A stretch of 64,000 nt of DNA, taken from the NCBI GenBank assembly GCA_019637395.1, contig JAHBVR010000008.1, positions 124,001 to 188,000 on the forward strand, given 5' to 3'. Of this stretch, positions 17,470 to 36,355 are shown in pieces (the first letter of the stretch is position 1; each line of letters begins with the position of its first letter). The notes below the pieces were generated by a model. It did not search any database, was not told the origin of the DNA, and saw nothing but the letters and a program-made list of their open reading frames with translations. The position numbers and the translations under genes are program-made. This DNA is from Vulcanimicrobiota bacterium (GTDB lineage Bacteria > Vulcanimicrobiota > Xenobia > Xenobiales > JADMJV01).

Positions 17470-19026
17470 TCAATTCACGGTTTGCATCGCCGTAATGGCC
17501 TCGCTTAGGCCTTTGAAACGTCTAGCCGGATCGGGATCGAGCATGGTGCGCAGGGCGGGCCCGTAGGGGCCCAGGGGTTCGTCTTCGGCCAGATGGCTGA
17601 AGCGATGGAAGGAAGCGACCGGCGAGAGTGCCCCCACGACGGCTTCGCCGAAGATTCGGGCCAGTACGAACTGATCGGCGGCCGGGCTGGGTGAGGCCTG
17701 TTGGGCCAGTTCGGGAGCGGCCAGGAAAAGGTCGCCGGGCTGCCCGGCCCCGGTCAAGGCCAGCCCGCGCCAGCGCTCAGGTCCGAATCCCTCGATGTGA
17801 ACTGCATTGTCGGCGTCGAAGAGAACGTGACGGGTGCCGAAGCAGCCGCAGCAGAGGCCCTGGCTGTGCAGTTCTCGGACCGCCAGAAAGACTGGCTTGA
17901 GCAGGTGCCAAGCCATTTCGGGCGGCATAGCACCCGGGCGCATCCGCCTCTTCAGACTGGTGCCGCTGGCCTTCCGGTAGTGCAGGAGATGATGACTCTG
18001 GATGTTTCCGAGGTAGCTGGCGCGCCCGCTGGAGACCTCCTGCTGAAAGAAGGCTTCGTTTTCCGGGCTGGCCGGCAGGCAAAGTACGCGTCCGGCTCCG
18101 GTTTCGTAAAGGCGGGCCTGCTGGGCGCCGACCAGCAACCTCTGCAAGGTCAACCCTTCGACCTGGGTACCGATGAACTCGTCCCTTTGGGCGTCTTCTT
18201 CCCAAATGCGGCAGTAGCAGCTGTAGGCTTCCAGGTCGGCTTTGCGGGCGTCTGCGGAGAACCAGAGGGCCAGGGAGCGTTCAAAATGCTCGGGTTCGAC
18301 CGTGCCCGCGCGCACACGCTCGTAGAGGCGGCGAAAAGCGGCGCGTGGAACCAGTTCGGCCGCTTCCACCCGTTGGCCGGCGATGGAGTTGAGCAACAGT
18401 TTTTCCAGCTCCTGGATGGATTCGCTGAGGGAGGTCCAGAGAGCCGGGTCATTTTTCAGGAATTCGCGTTCGCTGGAGGCGAAGCGGTTGAAGATCGGGT
18501 GGGCTTCCTCGGGAGAGATTCGGCCTGAGCGCATGAGCAGAAAGAGGCGCTGGGCGAAGCGTTTGCGCAGTTCCTGGAGTTGCTGAAGTTGTTTGTCGTT
18601 CAGCCAGCGCCAGAAGTTGCCGCGTGAGGAGAGCACCTTGCGCAATAAAGTCGGCGGGGGAGTTTCTTCGCGGTCGAGCACCGAGCGCACCGTTCGGGAA
18701 AGTTCGGCCAGCTCGAAGGGTTTGGTGAGGTAGTCTTCGGCCTGCAGACGAGCCGCTCGCACAGGCACTTCCAGATCGGCAAAACCGGTCATGACGATGC
18801 ATTTGAGATGGGGGGCCCGAGCTTTGATGGCTTCCAGAGCGCTGACTCCGTCCATGCCACCCAGGCGCACATCGGTCAGGAGCAGGTGAAAGTCCTGGCG
18901 CCGGGCAATTTCGATGGCCTCCTGGGCGCTGCCGACGGCGGTGACCTGGTAGCCTTCCGCGTCGAGCAGGTCGGCGATGACCTCCCGGAAGTTTTCATCG
19001 TCCTCGAGAACCAGTATTTGTTCCAA
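17470..19026 (-). CDS. Response regulator with C-terminal pseudokinase domain
   Basis: 518 residues. The N-terminal receiver domain is complete, with Asp9/Asp10, phosphoacceptor Asp52 (LLLTDVRL), Thr80 and Lys102. A helical linker spans about 120-285. Residues about 288-515 align in outline with a Ser/Thr protein kinase: LHSQGLCCGCFGTRHVLFDAD at the catalytic loop (386-406), EGFG in place of DFG (412-415), APE at 437-439, DQFVLARIFGEAVVG and the PARRF ending. The catalytic Asp, Lys and Asn of HxDxKxxN are replaced, and the metal-binding Asp of DFG is Gly. It should therefore be a pseudokinase, perhaps a phosphorylation-controlled scaffold. It follows rpsJ and its terminator and precedes the PAS kinase gene. 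Confidence 0.75.
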   Translation of the reverse strand: MEQILVLEDDENFREVIADLLDAEGYQVTAVGSAQEAIEIARRQDFHLLLTDVRLGGMDGVSALEAIKARAPHLKCIVMTGFADLEVPVRAARLQAEDYLTKPFELAELSRTVRSVLDREETPPPTLLRKVLSSRGNFWRWLNDKQLQQLQELRKRFAQRLFLLMRSGRISPEEAHPIFNRFASSEREFLKNDPALWTSLSESIQELEKLLLNSIAGQRVEAAELVPRAAFRRLYERVRAGTVEPEHFERSLALWFSADARKADLEAYSCYCRIWEEDAQRDEFIGTQVEGLTLQRLLVGAQQARLYETGAGRVLCLPASPENEAFFQQEVSSGRASYLGNIQSHHLLHYRKASGTSLKRRMRPGAMPPEMAWHLLKPVFLAVRELHSQGLCCGCFGTRHVLFDADNAVHIEGFGPERWRGLALTGAGQPGDLFLAAPELAQQASPSPAADQFVLARIFGEAVVGALSPVASFHRFSHLAEDEPLGPYGPALRTMLDPDPARRFKGLSEAITAMQTVN

Positions 19027-19044
19027 TTGTCCCCCTGGGCCTCC

Positions 19045-19075
19045 AAAAAAAGGAGCCCGGATTTTTCCGGGCTCC
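19045..19075 (-). terminator. Rho-independent terminator of the str operon
   Basis: On the leftward transcript a perfect 9-base-pair stem (GGAGCCCGG with CCGGGCTCC, 19052-19060 and 19067-19075) with a 6-base loop is followed by seven U residues (19045-19051). It lies 20 bases after rpsJ and ends the rpsL-rpsG-fusA-tuf-rpsJ unit. Confidence 0.9.
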
Positions 19076-19095
19076 TTTTCGGTAGGTTAGAAAAT

Positions 19096-19407
19096 TTAGC
19101 CTTTGATTTCGATGTCGACGCCGGCGGGCAGATCGACTTTCATCAGTTGCTCGATGGTCTTCTGCTGGGGATCGAAGTAGATGTCGATCAGGCGCTTGTG
19201 GGTGCGCACTTCAAAGTGCTCGCGGGACTTCTTGTCCACGTGGGGGGAGCGCAGCACACAGTAGCGATTCTTTTCGGTGGGCAGCGGTACCGGGCCCGAG
19301 ATATTGGCGCCGGTTTGACGAGCGATTTGCACGATCTTTTCGGACGATTCGTCCAGAATCAGGTGATCGTAAGCCTTGAGTTTGATACGGATACGTTGCT
19401 TAGCCAT
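19096..19407 (-). CDS. rpsJ: 30S ribosomal protein S10
   Basis: A 103-residue head protein of the small subunit, also a transcription antitermination partner (NusE). It has [36 protein letters not shown] and the [19 protein letters not shown] ending. Instead of leading the S10 operon it ends the str operon behind tuf, as in cyanobacteria and some other deep lineages, and is followed directly by a terminator. Confidence 0.98.
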   Translation of the reverse strand: MAKQRIRIKLKAYDHLILDESSEKIVQIARQTGANISGPVPLPTEKNRYCVLRSPHVDKKSREHFEVRTHKRLIDIYFDPQQKTIEQLMKVDLPAGVDIEIKG

Positions 19408-19462
19408 TTTCGATTCCTCCGGGGAATTTGTAAGAACCTCCAGCTAGGAGCCAGAGTCAAAT

Positions 19463-19591
19463 GGAGTTTTCCTGATGGAAAACTCCGGGAGGTCGCTTTA
19501 GCGAACTCCGGTTTGCCTGCGCAAAACTTCCGGTGAAGTGAGCGAAGCTTGGTGAAACAGGGGGGATGCCTGCTTAAGGGCATCCCCCCTG
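19463..19591 (-). promoter_or_regulatory. Two perfect stem-loops between tuf and rpsJ
   Basis: The 200-base tuf-rpsJ gap contains a 13-base-pair stem with 8-base loop (19558-19591, core GGGGGGATGCC paired to its complement) just after the tuf stop. A 10-base-pair stem with a 4-base loop follows (19463-19486). The first is only weakly followed by U residues. They could be a partial terminator that lowers rpsJ relative to tuf, or processing signals. No additional gene fits in the gap. Confidence 0.55.
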
Positions 19592-19607
19592 TCTGTGAAG
19601 CTAGTGC

Positions 19608-20810
<1,203 letters not shown>

Positions 20811-20875
20811 TGATTAGGGCCTCCACAGTATTTTAGGTTTACGTTTCGCTGGGTACGATTTCCAGCTGGTTCTCG

Positions 20876-22963
<2,088 letters not shown>

Positions 22964-23016
22964 GCTCCTTTCCTACCCCGGTTTGGGGCAGTTTGAAAAA
23001 CCCGTTGGATGCCCAA

Positions 23017-23039
23017 AGGGAGGCAGTATATGCCTCCCT
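23017..23039 (-). promoter_or_regulatory. Stem-loop between rpsG and fusA
   Basis: A perfect 9-base-pair stem (AGGGAGGCA with its complement) around a 5-base loop lies in the 107-base rpsG-fusA gap. No U-tract follows. In E. coli the S7 repressor site is in this junction of the str mRNA, but there the rpsL-rpsG spacer is the target, so equivalence is only a suggestion. Confidence 0.45.
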
Positions 23040-23070
23040 AAGGGTCACCAGCGTTATGCGGTCGGCTTGG

Positions 23071-23541
23071 CTACCAGCGGTAGTGAGCGAACGCTTTGTT
23101 GGCCTCGGCCATGCGGTGGGTGTCTTCCTTCTTTTTGACGGCGGCGCCCGTGCCCTGAGCGGCGTCGGCCAGTTCGGCGGCCAGCTTGTCCATCATGGCA
23201 CGGCCCGAGCGGTTGCGGGCGGCACCGATGAGCCAACGCATCGAAAGACTGAGACGGCGTTCCTGGCGGACTTCGACGGGCACCTGGTAGGTGGCGCCGC
23301 CGACGCGGCGGGGGCGTACCTCAATCAGGGGCATGGTGTTGTCCAGCGCCTGCTGAAACACCACCAGCGGATCCTTGTTCGTGCGCTTGGAAACGGCGTC
23401 CAGGCTACCGTAGATGATCTGCTCGGCGATGCCTTTCTTTCCGTCATACATGATCATGTTCATGAACTTGGAAAGATTCTTGCTATTGTACTTAGGGTCG
23501 CCGATGATTTCGCGGCGAGGTACCGGACCCTTACGAGGCAT
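23071..23541 (-). CDS. rpsG: 30S ribosomal protein S7
   Basis: A 156-residue protein that nucleates assembly of the 30S head. Landmarks are [20 protein letters not shown], the [26 protein letters not shown] block (in overlapping parts) and the C-terminal [12 protein letters not shown]. Normal length and str-operon position. Confidence 0.98.
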   Translation of the reverse strand: MPRKGPVPRREIIGDPKYNSKNLSKFMNMIMYDGKKGIAEQIIYGSLDAVSKRTNKDPLVVFQQALDNTMPLIEVRPRRVGGATYQVPVEVRQERRLSLSMRWLIGAARNRSGRAMMDKLAAELADAAQGTGAAVKKKEDTHRMAEANKAFAHYRW

Positions 23542-23597
23542 AATTACTCCTATACTTCAATCGGATCGAGATGCGAGCTGGAGGGCCCGACTCGGAT

Positions 23598-24047
<450 letters not shown>

Positions 24048-24209
24048 AAAAAAACTCCCCTTGGTTCACCTTCGAGGTTCTGTAGAACCAGGATGGAAAA
24101 CCACAGGCGAGCCTGTCGTTGGGGGTACTGTTGGAAGAAACCCCTTTCCTAGTTCTGCAGGGCTGCGGCAGTCCTTGGTAAGACAAGGGCGGTCGCGAAA
24201 TGCTCGCGT

Positions 24210-24238
24210 ATACTAGCAAAGGGATTTGGAGGTGTCAA
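24210..24238 (-). promoter_or_regulatory. Sigma-70-type promoter of the str operon
   Basis: TTGACA (24233-24238 on the leftward strand) is followed after exactly 17 bases by TAGTAT (24210-24215), placing the start near 24203. That leaves a leader of about 155 bases before rpsL. The leader has no confident intrinsic terminator. Confidence 0.75.
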
Positions 24239-24255
24239 CCCCATGGGTACGCCGT

Positions 24256-24906
24256 TTACTTGCCAAAGTCCAGCGTCAAGGGCCCATTGATGGTGGGATC
24301 GAGTGAGGCTTTGCGATCGCGGGTGGCGATATCGATGCGGCCCGTACCTTTGTTGGTGAAGGCGCCACCGGTGTCGACCACGCGGAAGTCGATATGTTCT
24401 TTCCCCAATTTTTTGAGTTGTTCGGCGTACTTTTGGTCCAGTTCTTTGATGTTGAGACCTTTGCCGTAAGGAATTTTTTGATTTTTGTCCATAGCTACCG
24501 AGACGTACTTGGACTTGCCTTCCAGGAAGTCTTGCAGCGTGGCCAGTTTGTTGCCCTTTCGGTCGTTGAAACCGCCTTCCATCTTGGAGTTGGATGGGTA
24601 GTAGCCGGTGCCTCTGGACTTATGGACGCCGCTCGGTCCGCCGGCAGCCGGGTTCATGGGATCGGGTCTGCCCGTCTTTGGGGCCGGGGAGGCGCCGAAA
24701 TTCTGCGCCAGGGCATTGGTGTGGGCGCTGTTGCCGGCCTGGTGGGCTGCCCGGGCGTCGCGGGATAACTTGGTTTTATCGGCGGTTTTGGTTCCCCGCG
24801 CACGACGCTTGCGCTTCGCCTGTCCGCTTTTTTTGGTTCTCTTCGCCTTGCCTGTCCGGCTGGGGGATGCTGCTCTGCTAGAAGAAGTTGCGGACCCGAT
24901 CGCCAT
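24256..24906 (-). CDS. 3D-domain (double-psi beta-barrel) protein with basic N-terminus
   Basis: 216 residues. The C-terminal part from about residue 95 carries the 3D pattern of RlpA/MltA-like double-psi barrels: GTGYYPSNSKMEGG, VSVAMDKNQKIPYGKGLNI and FRVVDTGGAFTNKGTGRIDI, with the paired aspartates expected for peptidoglycan-cleaving members. The first 85 residues are unlike exported 3D proteins: rich in Lys, Arg, Ser and Thr (GKAKRTKKSGQAKRKRRA), with no signal peptide. The start has a strong AGGAGG site. It lies between the mscS-type gene and the str promoter. Confidence 0.65.
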   Translation of the reverse strand: MAIGSATSSSRAASPSRTGKAKRTKKSGQAKRKRRARGTKTADKTKLSRDARAAHQAGNSAHTNALAQNFGASPAPKTGRPDPMNPAAGGPSGVHKSRGTGYYPSNSKMEGGFNDRKGNKLATLQDFLEGKSKYVSVAMDKNQKIPYGKGLNIKELDQKYAEQLKKLGKEHIDFRVVDTGGAFTNKGTGRIDIATRDRKASLDPTINGPLTLDFGK

Positions 24907-25016
24907 GACGCCTCCTGTTTGGTGTTGCTTGTCCTGTCAGAATAGCGGATCGGTAGCTCCCTGGCGTGGTTCGGTTGTTGCCGTGTTGTTGACAATGATT
25001 GCCTTTTTGTAAAAAA

Positions 25017-26357
25017 TTACGGAGATTCTTCCAACAATTTGGCCGGGTAGGCCAACCGCAGGTCGCAACGCTCCAGACCATAGAGCAACTGGCTGCGAAC
25101 GCTGGATTCATCTCGAGCCAGGAAGTTGATGTGGGCCAGCCACCAGCGAATTCTGTAGGTATGGGCGAAACCGTCGAGTTCCATCAGGTAAATTTCGGGT
25201 GCGGGCGCTTGGCAGACTTGGGGAATGGTGGCTAAGATCTCGAGTAATTTGGCCCGTACGATTCCCGGCGGTATAGTGCGCGAAAGCTGCAGGTTCAGAT
25301 AGGAACCGTGTTGGGGGCTGGGCCGGGTGTGGTTGATCAAGACGCTTTTGGCTACTTTGGCGTGGGGTAGGGTGATCAGGTCGTGGCTCAAGGTGCCCAG
25401 GCTGATGGAGCGCCAGTCGATACGGGTGACTTTGCCATAGAGGTTGCCGATGGTGACGAAGTCCCCAATGGAGAAGTCCTGCGAGATTCGCATGATCAGT
25501 CCGGAGACCAGGTTGCCCAGGGTGGGTTTCAGGGCCAATCCCAGGCCTAGCGAGAAGAAGGCTGAGCTCAGAGCCAGTGAGGTCACGTCCCGATGGGTGA
25601 CGGCGGCCGTGAGGTAAAAGGCCAGACCAATGTAAACCACGGCCCGGAAGGTATCGACCACCAGTTGGGCCACTTCTTCCGAGCGTCGCCGGAAGCGTAA
25701 CACGTGCTCCAAGGTCGCCGCACAGGCTTCAACGGAGGCCAGACCCAGTACCGCCCAGAGGCCGCCGACAGCCCAATGGAGTTGACGGCTGGTAATCGGG
25801 ATGACGGTCCAGGCGTGCAACAGGTAGTAGCCCGAGATGCACAGCAGCATCAGGTAACCGTGCACTCTGAGGCGCTTTTGCAGACGGAGGATATAGTGGC
25901 TGCTGCGCCTGCGCGGCTGGAAGAGCCAGCGATGGACGAAGAGCAGGGCGATGGCGACGGCGGTAGTCGCGCCCAGGGCGTAGGCCAGATCGCGGTATTG
26001 GGGGTCTTCCCAGCCGGCATGGAAGGTCAGGCCGAGCAGACAGAGCAACCGCAGGCCACGCCTCCAATCCCATTTGGAGCTTTGTCCAGAGAGCCAGACG
26101 ACTTCGATGGCGGTCGAGCCGACCCAGTAGAGGATGACCTGGTTCAGGACCAGGGTCAGCAGGGGGAGACGGCCTTGCAAGGCCAGGAAGAGCGAGATGG
26201 GAGCGACCACGGCCACTCCCAGCATGCGAACCTTACCGGCTCGCTGCAGAGTGCGGCCCCACGAATTGCGAGCCGGCCGGCGGAACCCCAGGTAATGGCA
26301 GCCGAGCAGCACGCCCAGCAGCAACAGCGAGATCAAATCGATCAGGGCCGATTCCAC
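25017..26357 (-). CDS. Small-conductance mechanosensitive channel family protein (MscS)
   Basis: 446 residues with about six hydrophobic segments. The pore helix and beta domain of MscS follow: AFFSLGLGLALKPTLGNLVSG, DFSIGDFVTIGNLYGKVTRID and LITLPHAKVAKSVLINHTRP, and then a C-terminal alpha/beta domain. It should open under membrane tension to release solutes. The N-terminal membrane part is longer than in E. coli MscS, as in MscS-like proteins with extra helices. It sits after the rpoC terminator on the same strand. Confidence 0.85.
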   Translation of the reverse strand: MESALIDLISLLLLGVLLGCHYLGFRRPARNSWGRTLQRAGKVRMLGVAVVAPISLFLALQGRLPLLTLVLNQVILYWVGSTAIEVVWLSGQSSKWDWRRGLRLLCLLGLTFHAGWEDPQYRDLAYALGATTAVAIALLFVHRWLFQPRRRSSHYILRLQKRLRVHGYLMLLCISGYYLLHAWTVIPITSRQLHWAVGGLWAVLGLASVEACAATLEHVLRFRRRSEEVAQLVVDTFRAVVYIGLAFYLTAAVTHRDVTSLALSSAFFSLGLGLALKPTLGNLVSGLIMRISQDFSIGDFVTIGNLYGKVTRIDWRSISLGTLSHDLITLPHAKVAKSVLINHTRPSPQHGSYLNLQLSRTIPPGIVRAKLLEILATIPQVCQAPAPEIYLMELDGFAHTYRIRWWLAHINFLARDESSVRSQLLYGLERCDLRLAYPAKLLEESP

Positions 26358-26394
26358 CTGGTGGTGATTCCTGCGAACTCATCGCGCTACCTTC

Positions 26395-26434
26395 AAAAAA
26401 AAGACCCTCGCCTTGCGGGCGAGGGTCTGTTTTT
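26395..26434 (-). terminator. Rho-independent terminator after rpoC (probably bidirectional)
   Basis: An 11-base-pair stem (26402-26412 with 26418-26428) and 5-base loop is flanked by an A-tract (26395-26402, U on the leftward transcript) and a T-tract (26430-26434). It lies 16 bases beyond the rpoC stop. Confidence 0.9.
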
Positions 26435-26449
26435 GGGGGGTATACCGAG

Positions 26450-30082
<3,633 letters not shown>

Positions 30083-30113
30083 CGGATTAAACTACCTCCA
30101 ACTGGGGACGGGC

Positions 30114-30138
30114 GGCGCGGGGCTTGGGACCCCGCGCC
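30114..30138 (-). promoter_or_regulatory. Stem-loop between rpoB and rpoC
   Basis: A perfect 9-base-pair stem, GGCGCGGGG with its complement, closes a 7-base loop in the 65-base rpoB-rpoC gap. No U-tract follows, so read-through into rpoC is expected. Confidence 0.5.
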
Positions 30139-30147
30139 ACGGGGTGA

Positions 30148-34089
<3,942 letters not shown>

Positions 34090-34282
34090 CGGGTTTCTCC
34101 TCTAACTTCCTGCGTATGGCGATAGCCGGTGAGCCGTTAAGCCTACCGGAGGGAGCTTCCTTCCCACTCGAGACTTTATGTAAACACAAAAAGCAAGATA
34201 GACTCGGAGCCTAACTCGCTTTTCCTTTTAATTCTTATGTTTGCAGTTAATAATCACAGGTAGGTCTAAAAGCTAGTTGCGT

Positions 34283-34311
34283 ATGGTACTAACTTCTGGT
34301 GAGTCTGTCAA
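34283..34311 (-). promoter_or_regulatory. Sigma-70-type promoter of rpoBC
   Basis: TTGACA (34306-34311 on the leftward strand), 17 bases, then TACCAT (34283-34288). The start near 34276 leaves an AT-richer leader of about 187 bases before rpoB. This is the third TTGACA-17 promoter in front of a core operon in the window. Confidence 0.7.
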
Positions 34312-34355
34312 GATAAGCTCTGAGTATTTTTCTGGGTAGGGATTGCCGTACCTCA

Positions 34356-35261
34356 ATGGAAAACCCACATGTGAAGCTGTTGCTGCGCCTGATTCTCTTC
34401 CTGAGCTTACTCTCGCTGGCTTTGTGCGCTCCTTCTTACCGTCCAGGCCAGCTCATGCTGCTGGTCATCGGCCGTAGCGCCGGCCGGCCCGATGCCGACC
34501 AACAGGCGCTTCTTCAACGGGTGCAGGCCCTGCGCACCAGTCCCGGTCTGAATACCCTCAAGGTCGCCACCATGCATTTTGATCGCCCGCGAGAGGCGGC
34601 TTTTGCCCGGCAGGTGCTCGGGGTTTCGGCTCAACAGTTGCCCTGCGTGTGTCTGGTGGAGTTGGATGCGGCTGAAGTGCGGCCGGTGCGCAGTCTCTAC
34701 TCCTGGCCGTCGGTCACCGGCGCTCGCCTGGCGGAGGTCGACCGGATGGCCGATATGTGGTCGCAACTGGCCAACGCGCCGGTTCCCTTGCTGACTCCGC
34801 AGCCGGCCCCGCTCGCCCCCGTTTTTCAGGCTCCCCAGGAAGCCCTGTCAATGCCCATGGGCTGGGCTGCGCCCCGCCCTTCTTCGCAAGAACGCGATCG
34901 CTTGTTGGCGGGCATGAATATGCCCGTCAATCGTTGGCTGCGCTCTCCCAACGGGCGCTACGGGTGTCTCTTTCAGCAGGGCGGCAACCTGGTGGTCTAC
35001 CGCTTTGATCGCACTCCCTATCAACCGATGTGGAATTCCATGACCGACTCGCGCGGCGGGGTCAACCTGCGCTTGAGTAACGATGGAGTGTTGCGCATGT
35101 TCGACGCGACGCATCAAGTCATTTGGGAGGCCGGCGATGCGGGGGCCTTCTCGCATTGCTACCTGCGCATGCAGGACGACGGCAATCTCGTCATCTATCG
35201 CGAAAACGGCAACGGTATGACGGTCGCCTGGGCCAGCAACTCCAACCAGTCCGGGCCTTAA
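34356..35261 (+). CDS. Secreted protein with C-terminal bulb-type (D-mannose-binding) lectin domain
   Basis: 301 residues with a signal peptide (LLLRLILFLSLLSLALCA; the Cys and small residues could also suit a lipobox-like cleavage). Residues about 30-130 look like a thioredoxin-type alpha/beta fold (LMLLVIGRSAGRPD, TLKVATMHFD, LPCVCLVELD) without a CxxC active site. Residues about 185-300 carry three lectin repeats: CLFQQGGNLVVYR, RLSNDGVLRMFD and RMQDDGNLVIYR. The first and third keep the Q-D/G-N-V-Y sugar-binding pattern. Stands alone, divergent from rpoB and convergent with mtnC, whose stop it overlaps by four bases. Confidence 0.75.
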   Translation: MENPHVKLLLRLILFLSLLSLALCAPSYRPGQLMLLVIGRSAGRPDADQQALLQRVQALRTSPGLNTLKVATMHFDRPREAAFARQVLGVSAQQLPCVCLVELDAAEVRPVRSLYSWPSVTGARLAEVDRMADMWSQLANAPVPLLTPQPAPLAPVFQAPQEALSMPMGWAAPRPSSQERDRLLAGMNMPVNRWLRSPNGRYGCLFQQGGNLVVYRFDRTPYQPMWNSMTDSRGGVNLRLSNDGVLRMFDATHQVIWEAGDAGAFSHCYLRMQDDGNLVIYRENGNGMTVAWASNSNQSGP

Positions 35262-35899
35262 AACCGAGTCCAGACTTCGAAGTCGTGGTCCGGTTGGGGG
35301 TGGTTGCCGGGGCGGTTGAGGATCACGGCCTGCCAGCCGGCGGAATGAGCGGCCCGGGCTTCGGCCACCACGTCGGTGGCGAAAAGGCCGATGCCGATTT
35401 GTTCGGCAATTTTCCGGTAGCTTTCGGCTTCCCCTTTGGGTCCCACCGCAGTGTCGAAGTAACCGTCGATCAGGTTGGTGAGATCGCCTTCGGGGGTGTG
35501 GGCAAACAGAAGTTTCTGGGCCAACACGCTGCCCGAGGAGTAGATGCAGGTGCGCAGTCCGGCTTCTCGGCGCCTGCGCAGCATGGGCGCCACGTCGGCA
35601 AAGAGCCGGCTTTTCAGTTGGCCGGAGCGGTAACCGGCTTCCCAGATGCGTCCCTGCAACGCTTTGAGTGCTCCCAGTTTGCGGTCTTCGTCCATCAAGG
35701 CCAGCGCCGCCGCCTCGGCCTGTTCGGGTGTTGCCAGCGACGGGCCGAGCTCGTTGACCTCGGCGCGCACTTTTTCGTCCTCCCAGTGTTGGCGGAGAAA
35801 CGAGCCGAAGTGAGCCCGGGCGAAGGGGAACAGAACCTCATAAACAAAAGAAATGGGCGTGGTGGTGCCTTCGATGTCGAGCAGATAGACCGGCTTCAT
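35258..35899 (-). CDS. mtnC: Enolase-phosphatase E1
   Basis: Bifunctional methionine-salvage enzyme that enolises and dephosphorylates 2,3-diketo-5-methylthiopentyl-1-phosphate to the acireductone. 213 residues of the HAD fold: motif I LLDIEGTTTPISFV, YSSGSVLAQ for motif II, GPKGEAESYRKIAEQ for motif III, and FATDVVAEARAAHSAGW for the acidic motif, which in the family reads S-D-V. The start overlaps the yjbQ stop as ATGA. mtnD is not adjacent. Confidence 0.92.
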   Translation of the reverse strand: MKPVYLLDIEGTTTPISFVYEVLFPFARAHFGSFLRQHWEDEKVRAEVNELGPSLATPEQAEAAALALMDEDRKLGALKALQGRIWEAGYRSGQLKSRLFADVAPMLRRRREAGLRTCIYSSGSVLAQKLLFAHTPEGDLTNLIDGYFDTAVGPKGEAESYRKIAEQIGIGLFATDVVAEARAAHSAGWQAVILNRPGNHPQPDHDFEVWTRF

Positions 35900-36342
35900 G
35901 CGATGCCTACGAATTGAACGACCACTTCGCGGGCCCGGGGGCTATCCAGTTCAAGCAGAAAAATCCGCTGCCAGCGGCCGATTTGCAGCTTGCCCTGGTG
36001 AATCGGGACGTGCACACTCTGGCCGAGGAACAGGCCCTGGCAGTGGGCGTGTCCGTTGGCCTCCATTTCCTCGATCAGGTTCTCGGTGCGGATGGAAAAA
36101 TCGTCATGCGCGTAAGCCTCGTCCGGTGAGGCAATTTGACTCAGTTTGCGGGCCATGTCCTGAAGTAACAGCGGTTCGTTCTCCTGGATCACCACTCCGG
36201 CCGTGGTGTGGCGGGAAAATACCAGCACATAGCCTTCGCGCACCGGACAGCGCTCCAATTGACGGGAGACGACCTCGGTCAGATCGATAAACTCCGGACC
36301 GTGCTGACTTTGAACCGCAATGCGGCTGCGGTAGACTTGCAT
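35896..36342 (-). CDS. yjbQ: YjbQ/UPF0047 family protein
   Basis: 148 residues from ATG 36342, which has an AGGTGAG ribosome-binding site; an earlier in-frame start would overlap mtnB. Family landmarks are VFSRHTTAGVVIQENEP, GHAHCQGLFLGQSVHVPI and GKLQIGRWQRIFLLELDSPR, with the conserved histidines. YjbQ homologues show weak thiamin-phosphate synthase activity, but their main role is uncertain. Its place between mtnB and mtnC, with a 13-base gap and an ATGA overlap, suggests a link to methionine salvage. Confidence 0.88.
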   Translation of the reverse strand: MQVYRSRIAVQSQHGPEFIDLTEVVSRQLERCPVREGYVLVFSRHTTAGVVIQENEPLLLQDMARKLSQIASPDEAYAHDDFSIRTENLIEEMEANGHAHCQGLFLGQSVHVPIHQGKLQIGRWQRIFLLELDSPRAREVVVQFVGIA

Positions 36343-36355
36343 CTCACCTGTTGAT

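Noticed and set aside
24980-25016. TTGACA on the rightward strand near the mscS-type gene
   Set aside because: It would drive transcription antisense to the channel gene, and no good -10 is present at 16-18 bases.
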